Shown: one piece after another, positions 17,507 to 23,908 of the stretch
Layout: each line of letters begins with the position of its first letter
How positions within the stretch are numbered: the stretch's first letter is position 1
DNA from: CAZRIE01 sp964600075
GTDB taxonomy: Bacteria; Bacteroidota; Bacteroidia; Flavobacteriales; Flavobacteriaceae
Assembly: GCA_964600075.1 (NCBI GenBank)
Contig: CAZRIE010000066.1
Span: forward strand, 1 to 23,908
Direction: 5' to 3'
Length of the DNA: 23,908 bases
Program-made: the position numbers and the translations under genes
The notes under the pieces: generated by a model
The model's database searches: none
Seen by the model: only the letters and a program-made list of their open reading frames with translations
What the model was told of the DNA's origin: nothing

Positions 17507-19927
17507 ATGAATAAGAGCTATAACAGGGGGTATATTAAGCATGCTATGAAATTTAGCGTACTAGCAATTCTACTTTTTTGCTATAGCGGTACTAATGCCC
17601 AGTCGCGCCCCGACACGCTCTTTTTTAAAGACCGAATTCAGAAAGTTTCAGAGGATAATATTTTTAAAACTGAGGGCTACTACAACTGGGGCCCGTCTAT
17701 CATCAAGGGCAAGGATGGTCGTTATCATTTGTTCTATTCGCGTTGGAAAAAGGAATATACCTTTACAGGATGGCTTACCCATTCAGAGATTGCCCACGCC
17801 GTTTCTAGAAATCCTGCGGGGCCTTATAAGTTTAAAGAAACCGTATTAAAGGGCAGGGGAGATGGGCATTGGGATGCCATTACCGCACACAATCCGAAAA
17901 TCAAATATTTTGAGGGCAAATACTATTTGTATTATATAGCAACCAATCTAGGGGGCAAGCCTTATTCCGAAGTAGACCTCGTTGAGACATCAAGAGCGGG
18001 GTACGACCATCCGAATTGGGCCATTTTGCGCCCGAATCAGCGAACGGGAGTAGCGGTTGCCGAATCGTTAAACGGCCCTTGGAAAAGAATGGAAAAACCT
18101 TTGATAGAACCTTCCGGACCCATAACTACTTTAACGGTAAACCCCGCCATCGATAAGGGTAAAGATGGTAGGTATTATTTGATTGTGAAGGGAGACAAGC
18201 CCAATGAAAAACGATTCATTCGGAATCAAGCCATGGCAGTTTCTGACTCGCCGATGGGCCCTTTCGAAATACTGCCCGATCCGGTAATCGATTATGTCGA
18301 TACAGAAGATATGTCGCTCTGGTACGACGCCCAACGTGATTATTTTTACGGTGTTTTTCATGCCCATTCTTTTATCGGTATGGTAGGCTCAGAAGACGGT
18401 AAAAACTGGAAAAAAGCGACCGAGTACGCATTAATGTCAAAAAAAATCGAATTCGAAGATGGTTCTGAGATTGTACCCGATCGTTTAGAACGACCATTCG
18501 TATATGTGGAAGACAATGAGCCAAGGGTATTGGCCATGGCGATGAAAAAGGGCGATGATGCCTCCATAGTTTTTAGACCTGTAAAACCGAAAGGACGCTA
18601 CCCGTTGCCAAATAGGCGACAGTTGGCTTGGCAGCAGGCCGAAATGGGAGCGGTTTTTCATTACGACCTTCATGTCTTCGACGGCGTGACCTATGGGCAG
18701 GGAAATAACCGTATCGATCCTGTTGAAGATTATCAAATATTCCATCCTGAAAAATTGGATACCGACCAGTGGGTGAAGGCCGCAAAGGATGCGGGCTTTA
18801 CCTTTGCGATTTTGACCGCGACGCACGAGACCGGTTTTGCACTGTTTCAGTCAGAGGTCAACCCATATAGTATGAAGGCCCTAAAGTTTAAAGAAGGCAA
18901 GGGTGATTTGGTACGTGATTTCGTAGCCTCGTGCAGAAAATATGGTGTCAAACCGGGTATTTATCTCGGTATTCGATGGAATTCTTTTCTGGGGGTTCAC
19001 GATTTTAAGGTAAACGGTGAGGGAGAGTTCAAACAGAACCGGCAACTTTGGTACAACGAAATGGTCGAAGGCATGGTCAAAGAGATTTGCACCAATTATG
19101 GCGAACTTTTCGAGATTTGGTTCGATGGCGGTGCGGATTCGCCGGAGAACGGTGCACCTGATGTATTACCTATCGTACAGCGCTACCAACCCAATTGCCT
19201 TTTTTATCACAATAAACAATTGGCCGAGGCCCGTTGGGGAGGTTCAGAGTCTGGTATGATGAACGACCCCAGTTGGGCGACCTTCCCTTATCATTCCACG
19301 GGAGCTGGTGAGTCTGCACATGCTAAGATTGCGGAGAATAATTTTCAATTGCTGAAGGAGGGCGACCCAAATGGTAAGTATTGGATGCCCGCGATGGCAG
19401 ATGCACCACTTAGGGGGCACAATGGTCGGCATGAATGGTTTTGGGAACCTGACGACGAAGATCATATTTTTCCTTTGGAAAATCTGATGGAGATATATTA
19501 TGGGTCTGTGGGCCGTAATGCGACTTTGATCATGGGACTTACACCTGATCCCAATGGTCTATTGCCGGAACCCGATGTACAACGATTAAAAGAATGGGGC
19601 GACGAAATCACAAAAAGGTTTGGAATTGCTTTAGCGGAAACCGCTGACGTCGGGAAAACAGCTGTTTTCAAATTTGATGAGCCTACCAAAGTCGACCATA
19701 TAATTCTTCAGGAAGACATTGCATTTGGTGAGCGTGTAAGGGAATTTCAGGTAGAAGGCTTTATAAGCGGGAAATGGAAAGTAGTAGCAGAGGGTACCAG
19801 TATTGGTCATAAGCGGATCATTAAGTTCGATACGGTTTTGACTAAAAAGTTACGTTTTTTGATAACTAAATACAGCGAGATGCCCAAAATCAAAAATTTC
19901 AGTGCTTATTTTGTAGGTGACGAATAA
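17507..19927 (+). CDS. Fusion of GH43-like propeller and divergent GH29 fucosidase domain
   Basis: An 806-residue exported two-enzyme chain. The ATG at 17507 is used (a TTG lies just before it); an ATG at 17546 would give a shorter signal peptide, MKFSVLAILLFCYSGTNAQ, and may be the true start. Residues about 35-360 are homologous to the preceding protein (SEIAHAVS, HWD at 121-123, AHNPKI, TEDMSLW at 266-272, RLERP at 326-330). Residues about 370-710 form a GH29 barrel: nucleophile in FEIWFDGGAD (Asp540) and likely acid/base Glu581 in WGGSESG, which lines up with WVGTEEG of the next gene. The usual HHDGF substrate loop is changed to HETGF (440-444). A C-terminal beta-sandwich (about 710-806) ends the protein. 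The domains probably act together on a fucose-containing branch. The linkage is unknown. Confidence 0.85.
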   Translation: MNKSYNRGYIKHAMKFSVLAILLFCYSGTNAQSRPDTLFFKDRIQKVSEDNIFKTEGYYNWGPSIIKGKDGRYHLFYSRWKKEYTFTGWLTHSEIAHAVSRNPAGPYKFKETVLKGRGDGHWDAITAHNPKIKYFEGKYYLYYIATNLGGKPYSEVDLVETSRAGYDHPNWAILRPNQRTGVAVAESLNGPWKRMEKPLIEPSGPITTLTVNPAIDKGKDGRYYLIVKGDKPNEKRFIRNQAMAVSDSPMGPFEILPDPVIDYVDTEDMSLWYDAQRDYFYGVFHAHSFIGMVGSEDGKNWKKATEYALMSKKIEFEDGSEIVPDRLERPFVYVEDNEPRVLAMAMKKGDDASIVFRPVKPKGRYPLPNRRQLAWQQAEMGAVFHYDLHVFDGVTYGQGNNRIDPVEDYQIFHPEKLDTDQWVKAAKDAGFTFAILTATHETGFALFQSEVNPYSMKALKFKEGKGDLVRDFVASCRKYGVKPGIYLGIRWNSFLGVHDFKVNGEGEFKQNRQLWYNEMVEGMVKEICTNYGELFEIWFDGGADSPENGAPDVLPIVQRYQPNCLFYHNKQLAEARWGGSESGMMNDPSWATFPYHSTGAGESAHAKIAENNFQLLKEGDPNGKYWMPAMADAPLRGHNGRHEWFWEPDDEDHIFPLENLMEIYYGSVGRNATLIMGLTPDPNGLLPEPDVQRLKEWGDEITKRFGIALAETADVGKTAVFKFDEPTKVDHIILQEDIAFGERVREFQVEGFISGKWKVVAEGTSIGHKRIIKFDTVLTKKLRFLITKYSEMPKIKNFSAYFVGDE

Positions 19928-19992
19928 ATTTAAACGGAATTATGCAGAGAAATAGCCAAGCTTAGTTCATTATACGCTAATATCTTTTGAAT

Positions 19993-22080
19993 ATGAGAGC
20001 AATTATTATTTTATTAGGATTTACAGGACTATTCTTTTCATGCCAATCGGTCGAACCACCCAAACCCGTTGGCCCGTTACCATCTGAAAGGCACTTGGCT
20101 TGGCATGAGCTTGAGTATTATGCGTTCATCCATTTCAACATGAACACCTTTACCAATATGGAATGGGGTCTGGGCGGTGAATCTCCCGAGCAGTTCAACC
20201 CAACGGAATTGGATACAAGACAATGGGCAAGAGTTGCCAAAGAAGCCGGAATGAAAGGCATCATCATTACTGCGAAGCACCACGATGGTTTTTGCCTCTG
20301 GCCCACAAAGACCACCGAACACTCTGTAAAAAATTCCCCTTGGAAAAATGGCGAGGGCGATTTGGTCAAAGATTTGTCCGAGGCCTGTGCAGAATACGGC
20401 CTCAAATTCGGCATCTACCTATCTCCATGGGATAGAAACCACGCAGCTTACGGAAAACCCGAATATGTAGTTGATTTTCACGAGCAGTTGCGTGAACTAT
20501 TAACCAACTACGGAGAAGTTTTCGAGGTTTGGTTCGATGGTGCGAACGGTGGCTCTGGGTACTATGGGGGTGCGAACGAGACCCGTAAAATTGATAACAA
20601 AACCTATTATGAATGGGAGAAGACTACCCAAATGGTCCGTGAACTGCAACCCAACGCCGTTATTTTTAGTGATGGCGGCCCAGATATTCGGTGGGTGGGT
20701 ACCGAAGAGGGTTTTGCCAACGAAACCAATTGGAGCATTATGCGTCGTAACGAGATATATCCCGGTTGGCCGAGGTACAAAGAATTGCGATCTGGCCATG
20801 AAGATGGAACGCATTGGCTTCCGGCCGAGGTAAATACCTCCATTCGGCCTGGATGGTATTACCACCCTGGGGAAGATCATCAAGTCAAGACCCTTCCAAG
20901 ATTGGTACGTACCTATTATGAATCGATAGGGCGAAACGGTAATTTTTTGTTGAACCTTCCTGTTGACGATAGAGGTCTGGTCCATGAAACCGATGAAAAA
21001 CAATTAATGGCCTTACGAAAGCAAATCGATAAGGATTTTGCCAAAGAACTAGCTTTTGGTCTAAAAGTGACCGCTACCGATATTCGCGGAAACAGTATGA
21101 AATTTGCCGCTAAAAATGTTAACGATGGTAAAAAGGAAACCTATTGGGCAACAAACGATAGTGTAACCGCAGCATCGTTAGTTCTTGAATTCGAAAGCCC
21201 TGCCGAAGTGAACCGCATTTTGTTACAGGAATATATACCCCTAGGGCAACGTGTGAAAAATTTTATCGTGGAGGCCGAAATAGATGGTGAATGGCAAGAA
21301 ATCGACGGACAGACTACCATTGGAAATAAACGAATTTTGAGGTTCAATACCGTTAAGGCAAGTAAGGTGAAGGTCAACTTTCTCGATGCCAAAGGCCCCT
21401 TGGTCATTTCGAACATAGAATTGTATCGCGCTCCCAATCTTCTTATCGCCCCTGTGGTGACGAGAGACCGCGATGGAAGGGTAAACCTCGCGGTTCCTGA
21501 CAAGAACGTGGCAATATATTATACGTTGGACGGTAGTGAACCTAGCAAAACCTCTAGTGAATTTAAAGAGCCGTTTTTGGTAAATTCGCCCACTACGTTA
21601 AAAGCGATCGGTTATGATTCCGAAACGCAAGAACAGTCAGAGCGTACTTTGAAATACCTTGATATCTCCAAGAAAGATTGGGAAGTTGTTGAAGCCTCCA
21701 CCGGTAATATTTATGAAGCCATAAAACTTATGGATGAAGATCCCAATACTTTTTGGGCGACCGACGAGGGTGTGAAAGTTCCTCAAGAAATCGTCATCGA
21801 TTTAGGAAAAACTTACGATTTAAAGGGATTCACTTATGTACCCATTCAAGAAAGATACCCTTTCGGTATAATTACCAACTATGAATTTTCGGTCAGTAAG
21901 AACAACCGAAATTGGAAGACGGTCGCTAAGGGAGAATTTGGCAATGTGGTCAATAACCGTATCGAACAAACTGTCAATTTTGATACTGCCAAGGGCAGGT
22001 ATATCAAATTGAAAGCTGTCAAAGTAGATGGCGAAGATTTTAGGGCGTCGTTTAGCGAAATCGGAGTGATTTCGCAATAG
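19993..22080 (+). CDS. GH29 alpha-L-fucosidase lipoprotein with F5/8C and CHB_HEX domains
   Basis: A 695-residue lipoprotein. The ATG at 19993 is preferred to a TTG six bases upstream; it gives a signal peptide with lipobox LFFSC (Cys17). The GH29 catalytic barrel (about 30-355) has AFIHFNMNTFTNMEWG (44-59), AKHHDGFCLW (94-103), the nucleophile in EVWFDGANG (Asp182), the probable acid/base Glu238 in WVGTEEG, and PGWYYHPGED (289-298). It resembles the GH29-B group that prefers alpha-1,3/1,4-linked fucose. It is followed by an F5/8 type C-like sandwich (about 365-490), a chitobiase/hexosaminidase C-terminal-type module (YYTLDGSEPS, about 500-565) and a second F5/8C/CBM32-like domain (NTFWATDEG, about 570-695). 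Retaining hydrolysis of alpha-L-fucosides at the cell envelope is expected. It closes the plus-strand run and faces the DUF1080 gene. Confidence 0.93.
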   Translation: MRAIIILLGFTGLFFSCQSVEPPKPVGPLPSERHLAWHELEYYAFIHFNMNTFTNMEWGLGGESPEQFNPTELDTRQWARVAKEAGMKGIIITAKHHDGFCLWPTKTTEHSVKNSPWKNGEGDLVKDLSEACAEYGLKFGIYLSPWDRNHAAYGKPEYVVDFHEQLRELLTNYGEVFEVWFDGANGGSGYYGGANETRKIDNKTYYEWEKTTQMVRELQPNAVIFSDGGPDIRWVGTEEGFANETNWSIMRRNEIYPGWPRYKELRSGHEDGTHWLPAEVNTSIRPGWYYHPGEDHQVKTLPRLVRTYYESIGRNGNFLLNLPVDDRGLVHETDEKQLMALRKQIDKDFAKELAFGLKVTATDIRGNSMKFAAKNVNDGKKETYWATNDSVTAASLVLEFESPAEVNRILLQEYIPLGQRVKNFIVEAEIDGEWQEIDGQTTIGNKRILRFNTVKASKVKVNFLDAKGPLVISNIELYRAPNLLIAPVVTRDRDGRVNLAVPDKNVAIYYTLDGSEPSKTSSEFKEPFLVNSPTTLKAIGYDSETQEQSERTLKYLDISKKDWEVVEASTGNIYEAIKLMDEDPNTFWATDEGVKVPQEIVIDLGKTYDLKGFTYVPIQERYPFGIITNYEFSVSKNNRNWKTVAKGEFGNVVNNRIEQTVNFDTAKGRYIKLKAVKVDGEDFRASFSEIGVISQ

Positions 22081-22138
22081 CGGACGGCATAATGGGGCAT
22101 CATTTGTTGAACGTAATCTAAGACTTTGTCTTTCTCGC

Positions 22139-22786
22139 CTATGGAAGCGGCTTGACCATGATATCTTTATAAAATATGACACTTCCGGGGTCATGGCCCT
22201 GCAAGGCGAAAGTTCCAGAGCTTAAAAGCCTGTTCTTTTGCCCGTCATTACGTTTAGGCTCTTTAGGCTCGGTATAATCTACAACTACGATATCGTTTAT
22301 TTTAACGATGATGCGATTTCCTTCGACTTTGACATATTCCGTGTACCACTCGTTATCACTTACATACGTTTCCTGTACATTTAAAACATCGTAAAGGCTT
22401 CCCGTACGTTTCCAATCTTCTTGAGAGTTGTTCACCTGTACTTCATATCCTTTTGATGGCCAACCACCTTGTTGGTATTCGGTGTGAATGTAGATTCCCG
22501 AATTCGCACCCGGTTTCGTCATAACGGTCGCCTTGAATTCAAAATTTTTAAAATTATGATTCGCGATGTCACCTTGGTAGAATAGATGTGCTCGGGTTCC
22601 CGCAACTTTAATGGCTCCGTCGACTACGGAAAACGTATCGGCGTTTTCGCCTACTTTCCAATTCTCTAAGTTCTTTCCATTAAAAAGCGGTATCCACTCG
22701 TTTATTGTCTCCTGACCTTTGGACAATGTTGGAATACATAGACAAAATAGTAGTAGTAGTAGCGGAATGGTAGTATTTCTTTTCAT
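22139..22786 (-). CDS. Secreted DUF1080 protein (3-keto-disaccharide hydrolase family)
   Basis: A 215-residue exported protein that is one complete DUF1080 (PF06439) jelly-roll domain. The signal peptide (about 1-25) contains a run of Leu codons written as a CTA triplet repeat. Family motifs are WIPLFNGKNLENWKV (31-45), NFEFKATVMTKPGANSGIYI, GYEVQVNN, a GSLYDV segment, and the closing GTFALQGHDPGSVIFYKDI. Recent work places this family in the 3-keto-glycoside pathway: after an oxidoreductase makes a 3-keto sugar, DUF1080 proteins cleave the glycosidic bond. Substrate and partner here are unknown; the ThuA/PQQ fusion in this window is one candidate partner. The gene is convergent with the fucosidase operon (58-base gap) and appears to be transcribed alone. 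Confidence 0.88.
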   Translation of the reverse strand: MKRNTTIPLLLLLFCLCIPTLSKGQETINEWIPLFNGKNLENWKVGENADTFSVVDGAIKVAGTRAHLFYQGDIANHNFKNFEFKATVMTKPGANSGIYIHTEYQQGGWPSKGYEVQVNNSQEDWKRTGSLYDVLNVQETYVSDNEWYTEYVKVEGNRIIVKINDIVVVDYTEPKEPKRNDGQKNRLLSSGTFALQGHDPGSVIFYKDIMVKPLP

Positions 22787-23237
22787 AAGATATATTTAAA
22801 GGACTTATCTCCGTTTTAATTTTATTAAGGCACCAAAAAAACACGCTGCTTCCAGAGAACAAAATGTAAGATATTGGTTTATTTCCGAAGATAAACTTTT
22901 TTTATACACATATTTTGCGGCGAGTTTACCGAGTACTTTATTTCCGAAAACAAGAATGATGCGGACGAACGTTTTTTTTGAAAATAACCTTCAAGCGTAT
23001 ATACACCTAGATCGGGCACCTCTTAATTGTGTGTCTTACTTGCCTGGCGACGAGCGAAGCCGAAGACGCTTTTTCAAGGTGGAGACACTAATTGGATTTT
23101 TACTTTTGCTGGCGGGTATCCGTTATAAATCTTTTATAAATGAAACTCTAGGAAGTTCAAATTGAATTATCTCTATAGTTTAATTAACGACAAAACCAGA
23201 CAAGTACCTTTTATAGTGTACTTTGATCGAGCAGTAT
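22787..23237. other. Intergenic region with a short G+C-rich dyad element
   Basis: No supported gene in 451 bases. The first 170 bases are A+T-rich and should hold the promoter of the DUF1080 gene; no exact Bacteroidota promoter is seen. A plus-strand frame at 22956-23165 (69 codons, ATG ATG start) has an Arg-rich centre and a hydrophobic tail but no recognised family and no strong ribosome site. The block 23031-23088 is clearly G+C-rich and is bounded by GTGTCT and AGACAC as an inverted pair, with CTTG and CAAG inside them in the same arrangement. Confidence 0.4.
23031..23088. repeat. Short inverted-repeat-bounded G+C-rich element
   Basis: The element begins GTGTCT and ends AGACAC (perfect 6-base inverted repeat). 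Just inside are CTTG (23039-23042) and CAAG (23075-23078), giving an imperfect stem around a G+C-rich core. Its composition contrasts with both flanks. It could be an intergenic palindromic repeat, a remnant of a small mobile element or a structured RNA. I see no second copy in the window. Confidence 0.25.
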
Positions 23238-23908
23238 TTAAGTCTTTAATACAATCCTAAATCGTGCTTTTCCTTCCTCGAGATGCGCAATGGCTTCATT
23301 TATCTTTTCCATAGGAAATTCTTCCACGGTAGGATAAATAGTATGCCGCACACAAAAATCCAGCATTGTCTTAGTTAAGGCAGGACTACCCAAAGGGCTT
23401 CCGCCAACTGTTTTTTCACCAGTTATTAAACTAAATGCAGGGATTGCCATAGGCTCTAAAACCGCTCCTACGGTGTGGAACTTCCCTTGTGGCGCCAATG
23501 TTGTTAAATACGAGTTCCAGTCCAACGTAACATTGGTCGTATTTAGAATGAAATTTAGCTTTCCGGTTATACTTTCTAATTCTTCTGGAGATTTTGAATT
23601 GATTACACGATTCGCTCCCATATCTATAATCTGCTCCTTTTTACTCGGATTTGAGCTAAAGGCGATTACTTCACAACCCCAGTGTTTTAAGAATTTAAGT
23701 GCCATATGGCCCAATCCACCAATTCCTATAACGCCGACGGTATCGGTCGGTTTCACCCCGGCCAATATTATTGGATTAAAAACCGTAATTCCACCACATA
23801 GTAGCGGCCCTGCCTTACTCATATCGATAGTTTCTGGAAGAGGAATTGCCCATGACCAATGACCGCGTACGTAATCCGCAAAACCACCATGCCGGCCCAC
23901 AATAGTAC
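23238..23908 (-). CDS. NAD(P)-dependent alcohol dehydrogenase, YahK/CAD type (5' end outside window)
   Basis: The C-terminal 223 codons of a zinc-type medium-chain dehydrogenase. The frame is open to the window edge and reads TIVGRHGGFADYVRG there, which is internal in this family, so the true start lies beyond base 23908 and a GTG near 23900 is not a start. Visible parts are GPLLCGGITVFNPI, the Rossmann nucleotide loop GIGGLGHMALKFLKHWG, and the family C-terminus KARFRIVLKT. Full-length homologues are about 330-350 residues, so roughly one third, including the zinc ligands, is missing from view. This group reduces a range of aldehydes with NADPH. No special link to the glycan locus can be shown; lactaldehyde or other sugar-aldehyde reduction is only a possibility. 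Confidence 0.9.
   Translation of the reverse strand, partial: TIVGRHGGFADYVRGHWSWAIPLPETIDMSKAGPLLCGGITVFNPIILAGVKPTDTVGVIGIGGLGHMALKFLKHWGCEVIAFSSNPSKKEQIIDMGANRVINSKSPEELESITGKLNFILNTTNVTLDWNSYLTTLAPQGKFHTVGAVLEPMAIPAFSLITGEKTVGGSPLGSPALTKTMLDFCVRHTIYPTVEEFPMEKINEAIAHLEEGKARFRIVLKT

Noticed and set aside
22120..22132. AAGAC-TTT-GTCTT hairpin between the converging genes as a terminator
   Set aside because: Only five base pairs, A+T-rich, no T-run; not enough to call.
22741..22760. Triplet repeat in the DUF1080 signal peptide as a contingency locus
   Set aside because: A three-base unit keeps the frame, so slippage would only change Leu number.
22956..23165. 69-codon plus-strand frame
   Set aside because: No family recognised, odd Arg-rich centre, overlaps the dyad element; more likely chance.

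Overview
The window looks like a Bacteroidota (Flavobacteriia-like, probably marine) chromosome segment. Support for this: A+T-rich gaps with moderately G+C-richer genes, lipoprotein signals of the SPase II type, weak ribosome binding sites, and a dense cluster of exported carbohydrate-active enzymes typical of a polysaccharide-utilization locus (PUL). No SusC/SusD pair, sulfatase, regulator, tRNA, IS element or CRISPR is visible. This may therefore be an internal or satellite part of a larger PUL.

Layout. 1-462 is an A+T-rich gap. 463-9065 holds three minus-strand genes: a GH78 alpha-L-rhamnosidase; a very large lipoprotein that joins a ThuA domain, a PQQ-type sugar dehydrogenase propeller, a PKD domain, a cytochrome c domain and a C-terminal carbohydrate-binding-like domain; and an 810-residue lipoprotein that looks like a TIM-barrel glycosidase of a family I cannot name. 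9066-9470 is the divergent control region and carries what looks like a decayed coding fragment. 9471-22080 is a seven-gene plus-strand run with short gaps: an FAH-family sugar-acid hydrolase, a three-domain SGNH-alpha/beta-SGNH esterase, a sialate-O-acetylesterase-type esterase, a GH95 alpha-L-fucosidase, a stand-alone GH43-like five-bladed propeller protein, a GH43-like/GH29 fusion, and a GH29 fucosidase lipoprotein with accessory domains. Converging on this run are a DUF1080 (3-keto-glycoside lyase/hydrolase type) protein and, after a 451-base gap, a YahK/CAD-type alcohol dehydrogenase cut by the window edge.

Working model (inference). The locus deals with a fucose- and probably rhamnose-bearing, O-acetylated glycan. 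The two esterase genes, with four predicted serine-hydrolase sites between them, strip acyl groups. GH95, two GH29 domains, GH78 and the two GH43-like proteins then remove side-chain sugars. The FAH protein fits the last step of the non-phosphorylating L-fucose or L-rhamnose acid pathway in the cytoplasm. A second theme is oxidative: the ThuA/PQQ/cytochrome c fusion and the DUF1080 protein both belong to families linked to 3-keto-sugar or direct sugar oxidation. The locus may therefore combine hydrolysis with an oxidation-elimination route. The least described pieces are the 810-residue TIM-barrel lipoprotein with an inserted beta domain, the triple esterase, and the GH43-like/GH29 fusion with a rewritten fucose pocket.
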